Positions 22,137 to 35,172 of a stretch of DNA of 64,000 bases are shown piece by piece. Position numbers and translations under genes: made by a program. The stretch's first letter is position 1. The number at the start of each line of letters is the position of its first letter. The notes below the pieces were generated by a model. That model ran no database searches. It saw nothing but the letters and a program-made list of their open reading frames with translations, and was not told where the DNA came from. The stretch comes from Nipponacmea schrenckii (lineage: Eukaryota > Mollusca > Gastropoda > Lottiidae): positions 43,015,106 through 43,079,105 of the forward strand of contig JAUJPP010000005.1 in the NCBI GenBank assembly GCA_030562195.1. Reading direction: 5' to 3'.

Positions 22137-22890
22137 ATGGTTCGTCGGTGTGTAGCATATGGCTGCAGTCACGAAAACAATAATCTGTTTGGATGGCCAT
22201 CGGAACCTGTTTATGCCGCAAAATGGGTCCGTTTTGTGGCGGTGAAACGTTTGAATTGGCGAAGTCACTCGACAAGTAGTCAGCTGTGTTTCGCTCACTT
22301 TACGAATGACCAATTTGCAAACAAAATGCAATATGACGCTGGATATTGTAAAACGTGAGTAGTTAATCAATTTACTTTATACATGTTATCACTCCGAATA
22401 AATATAATGTTTTTATCAAACCACAAGCTTCAAGGGCAATATAATCTTCAAGTTGGCAAAACCGTGACACATTCTAAAATTTAAAAAATGGTTCCCTAAA
22501 AACATGTAAGCAAGATGCAAGGGGCATCAAGACATGTAACAAGCTTATATAGGCCTATCACTGAAAAACTAAAAATAAACTTTAAAAATGTTTGGAAATA
22601 TGTAGGCTACTTACAATAAATGTTTAAAAATAGGCCTAGATCTATAGGCCTAGGCCTAGCCTAGTGCCTAGCTAAAATTTTAGGCTATTGTGGATAGGCT
22701 CCCAATATGTCTGTTAATAATGTAGGCTAGCTCTGACATGCCATTTGTGAAGTATTTCAGAAGGCATCTAGGTATTAACTAATAGTAATATTTGTTTGTT
22801 TTTTTTTTGCTTTTCTAAAGGTTATTACTTAAACCAATTCCAACTTTGCATACAGCAGAATCCTCGTCTACAGTTCAGACATCAGTCTGA
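22137..22890 (+). CDS. Short THAP-domain protein, two exons, 95 aa
   Basis: THAP domains are C2CH zinc fingers that bind DNA and occur in host regulators and P-element-type transposases. Exon 1 (22137-22354) starts MVRRCVAYGC, giving the first Cys pair. It then carries FGWPSEP, KWVRFVAVKR and LCFAHF (the Cys and His of the C2CH set). The donor is AAAC/GTGAGT. A TTTTCTAAAG acceptor opens exon 2 (22821-22890), which in the matching phase gives LLLKPIPTLHT, equivalent to the AVPTIF box, and then a stop. The joined length is 288 bp. All domain landmarks are present but nothing follows, so it is either a minimal THAP protein or a gene cut by the repeat that starts right at the stop codon. Confidence 0.7.
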
Positions 22891-23290
22891 TTAAAGCTGG
22901 TCTTGAGCATGGATAAATCCTACCTCCCCCTCCATAGAAAAATAAGAACTTGAAATGGAGTAGGGTTGGGTAGCCCGCTCGCAGCACATGAACTGACTTT
23001 TTGGCTGAAATTTTTTTTTTCTGTGTTTGTAAACATTGTACAATTGTTTTGTTATAGTTCTTGTGTTGAATAGTGATATTATATATGTACATCTTTTAGA
23101 CGTTGTTCCATAATCTGTCCATTAAATACACATGTACTTGTGTATCCGAAAGTTGTACATCTCTTGCAATAGTAGTTTTATGTTGAATATACATGTACAT
23201 GTAGATATTTGTACATCCTTGTGATCATGTGCTTGATTGCAGTAACATATCTGTCCAGTTAATACACATGTATATATATAAACGATAATG
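22891..23290 (+). repeat. Dispersed repeat family C, copy 1
   Basis: It begins with AGCATGGATAAATCCTACC and later has ACACATGTACTTGTGTAT. Related copies lie at 36318-36690 (+), 42490-42900 (-) and 53353-53649 (-). Other copies end in a (TTA)n tract, as SINE-like retroposons do. It starts immediately at the end of the THAP reading frame. Confidence 0.7.
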
Positions 23291-23548
23291 AAGAAATATT
23301 TCTTTAATATGTACTTTCATTCAAACAACAAAGCAATAACAACCACTAACAAAAAGGAATTCTACTCTAAAACAGGAAACCCGGAAGCCTCTGTATATAT
23401 GTTGCTCTTCATCCCCATTATCAGGTTGAAAAAGTGCCCGGATACAACTCACCGCACATGATGGCAATATATGTCTATTCTTTCGTCCACAGTAGCCCCA
23501 ACACCAACGCACAAATTGTCTATATGCTGTGTGCCTATAGATTTCCGG

Positions 23549-24048
23549 NNNNNNNNNNNNNNNNNNNNNNNNNNNNNNNNNNNNNNNNNNNNNNNNNNNN
23601 NNNNNNNNNNNNNNNNNNNNNNNNNNNNNNNNNNNNNNNNNNNNNNNNNNNNNNNNNNNNNNNNNNNNNNNNNNNNNNNNNNNNNNNNNNNNNNNNNNNN
23701 NNNNNNNNNNNNNNNNNNNNNNNNNNNNNNNNNNNNNNNNNNNNNNNNNNNNNNNNNNNNNNNNNNNNNNNNNNNNNNNNNNNNNNNNNNNNNNNNNNNN
23801 NNNNNNNNNNNNNNNNNNNNNNNNNNNNNNNNNNNNNNNNNNNNNNNNNNNNNNNNNNNNNNNNNNNNNNNNNNNNNNNNNNNNNNNNNNNNNNNNNNNN
23901 NNNNNNNNNNNNNNNNNNNNNNNNNNNNNNNNNNNNNNNNNNNNNNNNNNNNNNNNNNNNNNNNNNNNNNNNNNNNNNNNNNNNNNNNNNNNNNNNNNNN
24001 NNNNNNNNNNNNNNNNNNNNNNNNNNNNNNNNNNNNNNNNNNNNNNNN
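23549..24048. other. Assembly gap (500 N)
   Basis: Exactly 500 N, same as the other two gaps. Confidence 0.99.
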
Positions 24049-25018
24049 AAGTCTGTAGCAAAAATGAGATGTTTTTGGTCATTTGTGAATGCGTGGCCTA
24101 ACTGAAAGTTTGGCTAATTCAAGATGTACCTAAATGAATGTGTCCCAAATTGTGCCTAAAAGACAGTTGATGAAGGGAGGCTGTTATAGGAAATTTTGGG
24201 GGCTGTTATAGACAATTTTTACCAATTTTTACCCCATTTAATTTTTTATTACCCGTGTCACCCGAAATGAACTTCGATCGACTCGACCTTCCGCTATTTT
24301 TATATATGGCGTATGACGGTTTTGGGGTAAAAATCGTAGCCTTTTTCATTAATATGCGAATAAAATTATCATAATTGATATTTATGTCAACTTTCAATAG
24401 CAGTTGAATCGACCCCGGCATTTTAAGGTGATAAGTTTAAACGGCGAGAAATGCATATACATATATATAACGAATCTTTATTTGGTACAAACTTATAGAA
24501 TAGGAAGATTTTGTGTTACTTTGTGTCCGAGGAAATAATACGTATCGTTTTAAAACAGAAACCCTGAATGCAATTCTTCAATCATCATGGATCGTTGTCA
24601 TTGTAACTTGCATTTGCATCACTCAATATAGAAATATGATGGACGATTACTTTCAGTGTTTTTATTGCAAGACAACGTTACGGAACACATATTGGAGGTC
24701 TGTCAAACACCTACACGTTTGCCCAAAAATGCCCAAAGTCAGGGAATGGTGCCACTGCTAAGGGGGATTCATAATTACACCCACTAAGGAAGAAATTCGG
24801 AAAAAACCATCGGCAGTCTTATAGACGAGGTAGAAAGTCACGTGACTCAATGGGAGAGTGAACAACGATGGTATAACGATGCGGCTGTTAAAAACCTATT
24901 GGTCCGTTCAGCTTTTGTTCCGACGCAGATAATCATGAAGGAGATTCCATGCAGATTCTGATTGGTTCCGTCAGTAGAAGGAATGGTCAGACAGACCCTA
25001 AATATGCAAATGAGGGGG
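24049..25018. other. No gene recognised
   Basis: A frame near 24513-24761 encodes QCFYCKTTLRN...HLHVC, which could form a C2HC finger, but the surrounding composition does not look coding and no family fits. Confidence 0.4.
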
Positions 25019-25210
25019 CGGGATCAAAGGTAATACTAGACGTTGATTGGCTGAGGAGTATCGGGGTCAAAGGTAATACTAGACGCTGATTGGCTGAGGA
25101 GTTTCGGGGTCAAAGGTCGTGGCAAGGGTCGTTTTGATTTCTGCGTTAGAGACCCGAAACGTCACGGTGCGCGAGCGTGCGTGCGTGTGTGCGTGCGTGC
25201 GTGCGCGGTA
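25019..25210. repeat. 45 bp tandem pair followed by a GTGC/GT microsatellite
   Basis: GGTAATACTAGACG and GATTGGCTGAGGAGT recur with a period of about 45 bp between 25030 and 25115. A (GTGC)n-type run follows at about 25168-25208. The inverted CCAAT words (ATTGG) are a by-product of the repeat. Confidence 0.75.
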
Positions 25211-25229
25211 TATGGCGCTCGGTTGTAAC

Positions 25230-28200
25230 GATTGAATACCGAAGCAGACGATTTTTTAACTTACGGTCGATTCTATAGAAAGTTTAAATGGTCTATCGAG
25301 ACAAAGGGACATCATTGAATGTATTTTATCGATTTTAGGGTATATTTCTTAGGCCAAGAATTAACTACACTTTTACTAATAGAATTAGGCCAAGTGTTGT
25401 ATGTGGTTTCGTTTGGGAATATTCATTAGATAGGGGTCATAACGTGTGCATTCTTAATGGTATATAACAAATCGGCGCGAAAAGGATTGTATCGATTTTA
25501 TAGTGGCAGTTAAAGCAGGCGATTCTTTTTTAAACCCGCGACCGATTCTATAGAGTCCAAATGAGGTCTCGGTCTATCGAGACAAAGGGGCATCATTGAA
25601 TATATTTTATCGATTTTCGGGTATATGGCGTAGGCAAATAATTAACTACAATTTTAACCATTTATAAGAAATATTAAGGGGGTTTGCGATAGGGGTCATA
25701 ACGTATGCATCCTAAATGGTATATAACAAATAGGCGCGTGGTCTTAAAGGATTGTATTGATTTTATAGTGGCAGTTTTTTTGAGCAGACGATTTTTTTTA
25801 CGCCCACATATAATGTGGACGTATATTGCGGTTGACCCTGTCCGTCCGTCCGTCCGGACGTCCGTCCACAATTGATTGTGGCCACAATAGAGACCACAGT
25901 TTTCATCGGATTACAATGAAACTTGGTATGTGTCTCTGTCATCATAAAATCTCGGTTCCTTTCGAAAACCAGCTTTCTGACTTTTACGGTTGGTGAGTTA
26001 TGCCCCCTTTCTTAGTGAGAATTCGTCAAATTCAGCTTGTGGGCGCGATACAGGCCACAATTTTTGTCCAATCTTTTCGAAACTTGGTATGTGTCTCTAT
26101 CATCATAAAATCTTGGTTCCTTTCGAAAATCAGCTTTCTGACTTTTACGGTTGGTGAGTTATGCCCCCTTTCTTAGTGAGAATTTGTCAAATTCAGCTTG
26201 TAGGGTGGGCGTGATACAGGCCACAATTTTTGTTCAATCTTTTCGAAACTTGGTATGTGTCTCTATCATCATAAAATCTTGGTTCCTTTCGAAAATCAGC
26301 TTTCTGACTTTTACGGTTGGTGAGTTATGCCCCCTTTCTTAGTGAGAATTTGTCAAATTCAGCTTGTAGGTGTGATACAGGCTACAATGTTTATCCAAAC
26401 ATTTTTATATGCCCACATATATTGTGGACGTATATTGCGGTTGACCCTGTCTGTCCGAATCTCGGTTCCTTTCGAAAATCAGCTTTCTGCCTTTAACGGT
26501 TGGTGAGTTATGCCCCCTTTCTTAGTGAGAATTCGTCAAATTCAGCTTGTGGGTGTGATACAGGCTACAATGTTTATCCAAACATTTTTATATGCCCACA
26601 TATAATTCTGACTTTTACGGTTGGTGAGTTATGCCCCCTTTCTGATTGCTGTTGGTGGGCGTATAGCCTTGTGGGCGTCCGCTCGTTTAACCCGCGGACG
26701 ATTCTATAGAGTCCAAATGGGATCTCGGTCTATCGAGACAAAGGTACATAATTGAATGTAGTTTATCGATTTTAGGGTATTTTTCTTAGGCCAAGAATTT
26801 ACTACAATTTAAACCATTTTACGCGTTACGCTCGCATCATTACTAATAGAATTAGGTCAAGTATGGGGGTGTCGTTTAGGAATATTAAATTTGATAGGGG
26901 TTATAACGTGTACATTCTAAATGGTATATAACAAATCGGCGCGAAAAATATTGAATCGATTTTATAGTGGCAGCTCAAGCAGACGATTTTTTTTTAACTT
27001 AATGCCTAGCCTATATAGAGAGTTTAAATGGGATCGCGGTCTGTCGAGACAAAGGTACGCTATCATTGAATGTATTTTAGCGATTTTCGGGTATATTCCG
27101 TAGGCCAAGAATTTACTACAATTTTAACCCTTTTGCGCGTTACGTTCGCATCATTACTAATAGAATTAGGTCATAACGTGCGCATCCTAGCAACAATATT
27201 TTCTGCGACGCGGATAGGTTAAATATCAATGAAATAGAGTCGATGCGACAGGCATTGTATGGAGAGTTTATGACGTTAATGTTAAGTTTCTTCTCGATTC
27301 AATGGGGCCCTATACGAATATCCCTATTGTTCGGGTCCATAACGCCAACATGTACTAGAAATTCCTGCAAGTCTTGTCCATTTTGAACGCGAGCGTTGTA
27401 TATTTCTAGGAGAAAAGGGCACGATTAATACTTTCTCAGATGTGGATACGTTAAATATTAATGAAATAACGTATTACCATTTAGAATTGGTCGTGATTCT
27501 ATCGTCTCAGTACAGTGCTGTACAAAGTATCGTTTAGAAATATTAAAGAGTCTATATGTATAAGTTTTTTTTTGTCAAGACAAAGTACGAATATCCATAG
27601 TGCTCGGGGCTATAACACGAACTCTAGAATTGGACACGTTCTTACGATTTGCCGATAATGTTAACGTATGCAGTCTAAACGGTATATAACAAATTCGCGC
27701 GATCGAAAAGGGTTGTACCGATTTTATACAGGCAGCCGAAGCAGACAATTTTTTTTTACGGTCGATTCTCTAGAGAATCTAAATGGGATTTCGGTCTATC
27801 GAGACAACGGGGCGCTATGTCCAATTGGAGATTTAAACGATTTTTGGGTATATTCCTAAGGCAAAAAAATTACTACAATTTTAACCCTTTTACGCGTTAC
27901 GTTCGTAGCATTACTAATAGAATAAAGTCATAACGTACGCATTTTAGTAGCGACTTACACGGCACGTCGCACGGTATACGGGGCGTGGCGTGGTTTGTGT
28001 CGTTTACATGGCGTCGGTCGAAACAGACGATTTTATCATTGAATGCACGGTCATTGATTTTCGGGTATATTCCTCAGGCCTAGAATTCTACTTTTATTTC
28101 AATTCTGATACTTGTACGCGTTACGTTCGTATCATAACTTACTTATAGAATTAAGACATAATTAGCAATTTCTTTATTTTTTCCTTCAACATGGATAGGT

Positions 28201-28900
28201 TGAATATTAATGAAATAGCGTGTTAACGTTTTGAAGCGGTCTTGATTTTATTGTCTCAGTGCGAAAAGTGTTGCATGAAGTGTCATTAAGAAATATTAAA
28301 GAGTCTATAGCAGTAATGTATAAGTTTCTTCTCGAGACAGGGAATCCTTTTGACTTTTTTCTGATTAAACATTTTTAAGTCGACGAGATAAGAAAACGGA
28401 ATGCGTACCACAGGGTGAGCGATTTACGGCGCGCGGTCGAAAAGGTTTGTATCGATTTTATAGCGGCAGCCGAAGCAGAGGATGTTTAAAACAACGATTG
28501 AGTCTTTAAAGAGTTTAAATAGGCCCTCTGTCTATCGAGCTAAAGGGACACTATCATTGAATGTACGGGTAGTGTTGTATAGATTTCGATTTTATAACGG
28601 CAGTCGAAGCAGAGGATGGTTTAAACTACGGTCGAGTCTTTAAAGAGTTTATATGGGATCTCGATGTATCGAGTCAAAGGGACGCTATCATTGAATGCAC
28701 GGTGTGGTAGTTTATCGAATTTTGGGTATATTCCTTAGAACCAGATTTCTACATTTATTACCATTTTAACTCTTCTACGCGTTACGTTCGTAGCATTATT
28801 TACTAATCGAATTAAGTCAAATAAGTGAAATAGCTTATAACTATTTAGAATCGGTCGTGATTTTATCGTCTCGGTGCGACAGGTGTTGCATAAAGTGTCT
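25230..28900. repeat. Degenerate tandem/dispersed repeat block
   Basis: A unit with AAGCAGACGATTTTTT, CGATTCTATAGAGTC, TCGGTCTATCGAGACAAAG, TTTTCGGGTATAT and CGCGTTACGTTCG recurs. Starts are seen near 25230, 25505, 26960, 27730, 28020, 28465 and 28600, with lengths from about 130 bp to over 700 bp. A pearl-like element interrupts one unit at 25799-26650. No coding frame persists across copies. Confidence 0.75.
25799..26650 (-). mobile_element. Pearl-like (Helentron-related) element, reverse orientation
   Basis: The end reads ACGCCCACATATAATGTGG, followed by GTATATTGCGGTTGACCCTG, a CCGT microsatellite (25841-25869), and three or more core repeats of 161-166 bp marked by ACTTGGTATGTGTCTCT. Partial ends recur at about 26408 and 26590. 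The layout (core repeats, ACGG microsatellite, palindromic end) is that of bivalve pearl elements. Non-coding; probably moved by Helentron proteins. Confidence 0.75.
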
Positions 28901-29560
28901 TTAAGAATTGTCACACCTTCCGTAAATGGCGAAAATATGAAAATTATAAATTTTTGCTGTATTTAAGTACACTTATTTCTGTGAATTTTTTAAGTAAACC
29001 AAATTAAAAAATATCTACTCGTAGACAATATATTGAATATTATTTGACCTAATTTTCAAGGTCATAGATTGAGTGGGTCACACCTTCCGTAGCCGTTAAA
29101 GTGACCTTATTTTGAAAAAAAAAATATGAAATTTAAAAATCGGTCTCTAAGATAAGGTAGCTAATGATCCAATGTAGCTATGCGCTAAATTTCATCGAAA
29201 TCGGTCTATCAATAGTGTCAGAATTTCGGCTTTAAGAATTGTAACGAAATTCAAAATGGCGGCCGATATGGCACCTTGACCTGATTATTTAGGTCAAATC
29301 GATTACTATTGACAAGCTGTTATAGACCGGAAGTTACGTAATTACGTCATTTGAGGCTAAACCGGAAGTCGAATTTTTTTTCTCAAAATTATTCAAAAAT
29401 AATAATCATATCGCCTATCAACTAATAAAGTTTCAAAATTTTACCATTTATATTAAATGAGAAATCACGGTCTGAAATTTTTACCGATGACCCTTGAATA
29501 TTGAAATGCAAATCGTGGGTAAAAGATTTAACCGAATTGCATAAAACCTATAATTGTTAG
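28901..29560. other. Non-coding dispersed repeat debris
   Basis: CACACCTTCCGTA occurs twice (about 28914 and 29080), together with CCGGAAGT and TGACCT words like those at 7 kb and 20 kb. No gene seen. Confidence 0.5.
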
Positions 29561-29775
29561 TTGACAAATACATTGTCGTTTTCAAATCTGAAAATCCGGT
29601 AGAAATCAAACTGAAAATAAACATGCTAAAGCAAAAAAAAAAACTCAGATAGAACTTCCGGTTTTGTTTTATTTGATAATAGAATTCATTCTAAGATCAA
29701 CGGTAGATTTAGAATTTCTTTACCTTTTACCAGTTTGTCTGGTAACTCATCCGAGAATCGAAAAAAAAAAAAAAA

Positions 29776-29925
29776 ATAATCCGAACGATTACAATACGTT
29801 TTCGCCAAAGTCGAAATTCGTAATAATCCGAACGATTACAATAATTTTTCGCCAAAGTCGAAATACGTAATAATCTGAACGATAACAATACGTTTTCGAC
29901 TAAATCGTCGAAATACGTAATGAAA
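29776..29925. repeat. Three tandem copies of a roughly 52 bp unit
   Basis: TAATCCGAACGATTACAATA and TTCGCCAAAGTCGAAAT recur three times, the last copy more diverged. Confidence 0.8.
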
Positions 29926-30155
29926 TCGATTTATGTTACGCCATCTGAGGCTTCCTAAGACTTTTATAACGTACAATAGCTATTTTTTATGATAATTACC
30001 TAGCGTAAAAGTACTGGATTAATAAATAATTAGTGTTAATTAATTTAGCGTTTAGCCTTAGAGGTTATCTTAGGTCAGCGTAAAAACCAGAGTGCACGAA
30101 ATTCTTGCGGTAACAAAACACAGTGCTCACCTTAACTATAAGGAACGTTACTTAA

Positions 30156-31701
30156 GGGGGTTGACAACCTTATCGTTCGAGGTGCATTTCAATCAAGAAA
30201 CGTATTAAGTTTATATCAATTCTATTTGACATTAAAAAAACTCATCTAGTAAAAATTTTAGCTCAATCGCTTCAGTAGTTCGTCTGATATCCGTCCGTGA
30301 AGATAATCTATTTATAGAACAAAACGGGGTATTCCTCTATGTAGACGTACAAATTACGTTTTCAGTTGACATTTGTGATTACAACGTCATCGGCTAAATA
30401 AACATCCTCTACGTTTGCCGGTCAGTTATTGTTAATATCGGCACGCGAAGTAAGAGTTTGTGTATCGGGGGAATCCAGAAGTCACGTGATGTCCCATAAA
30501 TCTTTACGTCACGTCATGTAAACAGAGAAATTTTATGATTGGTGGGTAGGGGTGTTTGGACATGTGCTAATCCATTGTTTTAGCACTCCAATTGTGTGGA
30601 TATCGGTGCATATCGATGCCTAAAAGGTGCTTAAAGATTTCTACAGCATGAAAGACAATCTTTTAACAACATGATCGTTAATTACGTAAGGTTTAAATGT
30701 GTTTGCAAAATGTTGAAAAAAATGCCATTTTCCCAAAAGCATATCTCGCTTACAATTTATCCGATTTTTACAAACTTTAGCTTCAGCTAAAGCTTACGAT
30801 GTCCTCTATAACTTTACGTTGGCTTTTTTTTAATAAAATGAATAGTTTTTTAAAAATTCAATTTTTCGTAAATGCACTCGCAAAATTTTGATTTCTATCA
30901 ATATCTTCAAAACAAAACAAAATTTTCCAAAAAGCCAACGTAATTTTGTAGAGATACATGTAGACTTGCGTTGTGCAAAATTTCAACCTTCTATATTAAA
31001 TAGCCTAGTAGATATGCTAATTAAAAGGGAATAATTGACGTTTTTTTCGTTCATCTTTCATACCGTATTTCTTAAAGGGGCACAATCTTGATTTTTAGGG
31101 GTCGTTTTGGGCCTTTGTTACATTTAAACAGTCCTCAGAAATACTCAAGCTCTATGAAAATCGCAAAATACCTTGAAATATACCTAAAAAATTTCACTTT
31201 TTATTTTTTTTCCCGTGCTGTACGCGGCTGGTCTTCAGTCAGTCTGAAAATTGTGTGTCCTGTTGACAAAATCTACAATTGTTATTACATGTACTTTCTT
31301 TATGTTTTATCAGTGTGGGCCTGCGCAGTAGTCTATTTATAACTCTTTGATTTTCCAATATGGCGGGACATTCATAATATCTTAAGACATTATGATTTTC
31401 AAACACGGATAATTATGTATACCCATGGATTTGAAGGCTCAAATTTCAAAGGAAAGCTTTGTAGACTATTTCTGATTAGCTAAACAAAAGATTTCATGTG
31501 TTTGAGGCTGTCAGATGATTGTCCGAAACAAATCAAGACTGTGCCCCTTTAAAGTTGAAATGTCATAAAGAAATAAATTTTATATTTTTGGATAGCTGAA
31601 AGTCCCCTCTTTCCATTGATATTTAAATATTTCATATAGGTGGAAAAGAAGTGGTTGAAATCGTCTATTTATTGTACATAGGTTTAGGGTTGTCAACCCC
31701 C
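30156..31701 (+). mobile_element. TTAA-flanked MITE family A, copy 1 (carries a nested MITE)
   Basis: Ends read GGGGGTTGACAACC and its complement, flanked by TTAA at 30152-30155 and 31702-31705. TTAA target duplications are typical of piggyBac and Kolobok superfamilies. The body is non-coding. A shorter copy lies in reverse orientation at 54209-54846. A family B MITE is nested at 31076-31548. Confidence 0.85.
31076..31548 (+). mobile_element. TTAA-flanked MITE family B, copy 1
   Basis: Termini AGGGGCACAATCTTGATT and AATCAAGACTGTGCCCCT are flanked by TTAA on both sides (31072-31075, 31549-31552). The length is 473 bp, non-coding. A second copy at 52914-53686 matches closely and carries its own insert. 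Confidence 0.9.
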
Positions 31702-32063
31702 TTAAGACTTAAATATCTCTTAGAAAATATACTATGTGGAGGAACCATACTAACCATAACAATAAATGTCATATAAATATTAATTAAACAATAATCCCCC
31801 CTTTTACAAAGATCAACAACAGATCCATCCGCATACGACGACAACAAACATGGCTGCCGCCATGAACAGTTCTAACTTTACGTTACGTTAATATAACCCA
31901 AAATGCGTAATAGGACACAACACATCTACTATAAACAAAGATCTACCCATCCGCAGAAGGATGCGGCACTAGCGAGTCTCAATCAAGGTAGAAACAACGT
32001 TTCGACAATGCATTCATTTGACTTGTCAGCGACCTAACGATCGTTGGTAAACAATAATTTCAA
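31702..32063. other. No gene seen
   Basis: Ordinary AT-rich sequence between two mobile elements. Confidence 0.5.
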
Positions 32064-34217
32064 GATAGCTTGCCAGGCAAGGTAATATACGCCCACTGGC
32101 AGCATTTATTTTGAATAAAAACTTTTCAGTAAGGTAACAATAAGTGGAATGAAATATTCAACCTTCCACGATATATTTTTTTCTAGGGTCTCTAGTTTCA
32201 TTAAGAACTGTCAAGAATTGTACCTAATAACAACTCATTAAATATTTTTCGGTATTTTTATGTTTTGCAATAGGGATCACCCTTAATAATATTTTGATAT
32301 TTTTAATTCTTAATAAGGCTCATCCTTAGTTGATATTAAACAATTTCAGCGAGTTTTGTCAAAATTATTGTTTAGAGTGTTCACAAGCCAAAAGTTGAAA
32401 GCGTTTTTGAAAACAGGCGCAATAACTGACACTAAATATTTTTCGATTTATCTGATTTTCAATAGGGTTTATCCTTGTGATAAAACAAATACTAAAGCCA
32501 AGTTTCATCAAAATCCATTCAAAATTGTTCTTTCTAGAGAGTTTACGAGTTAAATTGAACGCGTTTTCAAAAACAAGGGCAATAACTTGTACTAAATATT
32601 TTTAAATGTTTTCTTGGGAGAAAACAAATACTCAAGCCAAGTTTCATCAAAATCCATTAAAAATTGTTCTTTCTAGAGTGTTAACAAGCTAAAATTGAAC
32701 GCGCTTTCAAGAACAAGGGCTATAACTGACACTAAATATATTTCTATTTATTTGATTTATAATAGGGTTCATCCTTGGGTAAAAACAAATACTTAAACCA
32801 AGTTTAATCAAAATCCATTAAGAATTGTTCCTACTAGAGTATTTACAAGCTAAAATTGAACGCGTTTTCAAGAACAAGAGCAGTAACTCATACTAAAAAA
32901 ATTTTCGATTTCGCTGATTTTCAATAGGGTTCATCCTTGAGTTATAACACACTCTCACACCAAGTTTCATCGAAATCCATCAAGAATTGTGCCATGTAGA
33001 GTGTTTACGAGACAAAAATCGAACGCGTTTAAAAGAACAAGGGCAATAATTCATATTAGATATATTTTGATATTTTTAATTTTCAATTAGGCTCATCCCT
33101 TGCGATATCCAACAATTTCAGTGAGTTTTGTCAACATTGGTCATGAATACCTTCTAGAGTGTTTATTAGCCAAAAAGTTAAACCCGTTTTCAAACACAAG
33201 GGCAATAACTGACACTAAATATATTTCGATTAATTTGATTTTCAATAACGTTCATCATTGGGTAAAAACAAATACTCAAGCCAAGTTTTATCAAAATCCA
33301 TTAAGAATTGTTCTTTCTAGAGTGCTTACAAGCTAAAGTTGAACGCGTTTTCAAACACAAGGGCAATAACTGATACTATATATTTTTCGATTTAACTGAA
33401 TTTCAATAGGGTTCATCCTTAGGTGATTACAAATACTCATGCCAAGTTATGTCAAAATCGCTCATGAATTGTGACTTGTAGAGTGTTTACAAGGCAAAAA
33501 TCCAACACATTTTATAGAACAAGGGCAATAATTCCTACTAAATATATTTCGATATGTGCTATTTTCAAAACGGTTCATTCTTGGGTGATATTAAACAATT
33601 TCAGCAAGTTTCGTCAAAATCAGTCAATAACTGTGCTTTTTTACAAGCTAAAAATTGAACGCGTTTTCAAAAACAAGGGCAATAACTGATATTAATTTTT
33701 TTTCGATTTGACTGGTTTTCAATAGGCTTCATCCTTGGGTGATAACAAATACTCAGGCCAAGTTTCATTAAAATCCATTAAAAATTGTTCTCTCAAGAGT
33801 GTTTACAAGCTAAAATTGAACGCGTTTTCAAGAACAAGGGCAATAACTCATACTAAATGTTTTTCGATTTCGCTGATTTTCAATAGGGTTTATCCTTGAG
33901 TTATAACATACTCTCACACCAAGTTTCATCAAAATCGGTCAAGAATTGCATGTTGTAGAGTGTTTACGAGCCATTCAAGAACAAGGGCACGAACTCATAC
34001 TAATTTTTTTCCGATTTCGCTGATTTTCAATAGGGTTCATCCTTGCGTGATCATATACACTCAAATTAAGTTTCATCTAAATCCGTCAAGAATTACACTG
34101 TGTAGAGTGTTTACGAGCAATTGTGGACGGACGGACGGACGGACCGACGGACGGACGGACGGACGGACGGATGTGGGTGACGACAATATACGCCCCCCAT
34201 TTCATGTGGGCGTATAA
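32064..34217 (+). mobile_element. Pearl-like (Helentron-related) element with about 11 core repeats
   Basis: The 5' end has GATAGCTTGCCAGGCAAGGT and TATACGCCCACTGG. About 11 diverged core repeats follow (one measured period is 162 bp), marked by ACAAGGGCAATAACT, AATAGGGTTCATCCTTG and CAAGTTTCATCAAAATCC. Then come a GACG microsatellite (34125-34171) and a palindromic end TGTGGGCGTATA. This matches the described plan of pearl elements. Non-coding. Confidence 0.85.
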
Positions 34218-34334
34218 AAAGGGCCTAGCTATTGGCCAAAGCTACTTTAGTGTGTTTCATGCAAAGCTAGATTCCGAAACCATTCTGTTTCAAGAATAAT
34301 TAAGTAAGATCTATGCTATTACTTCTTCCTTGTA

Positions 34335-34425
34335 ACATTCCCCCCCCCCCCAATTTGGCAATATGTTTCCCATCCCCCCCCCCCAATATGGCAATATGTT
34401 TCCCATCCCCCCCCCCCCAATACAT
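34335..34425. repeat. Tandem poly-C units
   Basis: Three C-runs of about 12 are separated by copies of AATATGGCAATATGTTTCCC, a 35-38 bp unit. Array length is likely unstable. Confidence 0.8.
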
Positions 34426-34504
34426 GACAATTATACAATGATATACCTCCAGACTTATTACTAATACAATGTATTACAATACATGTATTAATACCGTCTT
34501 CATA

Positions 34505-34560
34505 ATGTACAGAAGAGTAGGACGTAAAACTCAATTCATTTCATTTTACAATATCTCACT
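34505..34560 (+). repeat. SINE 3' tail fragment
   Basis: The words ACAGAAGAGTAGGACGTAAA and TTCATTTCATTT match the 3' end of the SINE at 50656-50992. A second tail lies at about 60398-60445 in the duplicate. Confidence 0.75.
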
Positions 34561-35172
34561 TAATTATATTATGTACAGATTTACAGATTATAACAATTCT
34601 ATATTGATACAATATTAGAACGTCTAACCGTCCTGCTATACATGCCCGTACTGATGTGTCTATGGACATAAAACGACAAATTATTATTTGGTTTAGGTTG
34701 AACAACAATAAGCAATAATTCTGATAAATAGAGTATGAACAGTAACTCCACATAATATGAACAATGAAATAAAACTGAATTTTCCTATGACCAATAGGAG
34801 GACAGCACTGTAGCATTATGCAGTCCCAGTGTATGTCTGGTTACATACTGTATGCCGTATTACAATAATGTAAAGAAAATCCTTGACTTAATTAGATTAG
34901 GAATGCAGAGCTATATATTATAACAATATTATACCGGTCAAGTCAAAAGTGCAGTTAAAAGTGGTCTGTAAGGTCAAGATTTACAAAGCGAATATTCTAG
35001 TTTTCGCGAGGAAAACCTTTATTGAAAACAACAGAAAAAGCCAGACATTTCGAGGAAAGGGCAGTTTTTCTTTCTTTTGATCAAATAAAATATATAATCT
35101 TGATGTTATCTACAAACTAAATCTGAGAATTAAACATCAATAATAAAACAAGATAAAAGTTTTGAATGAAAA

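Noticed and set aside
24513..24761. Zinc-finger protein
   Set aside because: One possible C2HC pattern in an otherwise unconvincing frame with no upstream domain, no homologue recalled and no splice support.
25030..25115. CCAAT-box promoter
   Set aside because: The ATTGG words are part of a short tandem repeat and no gene start follows.
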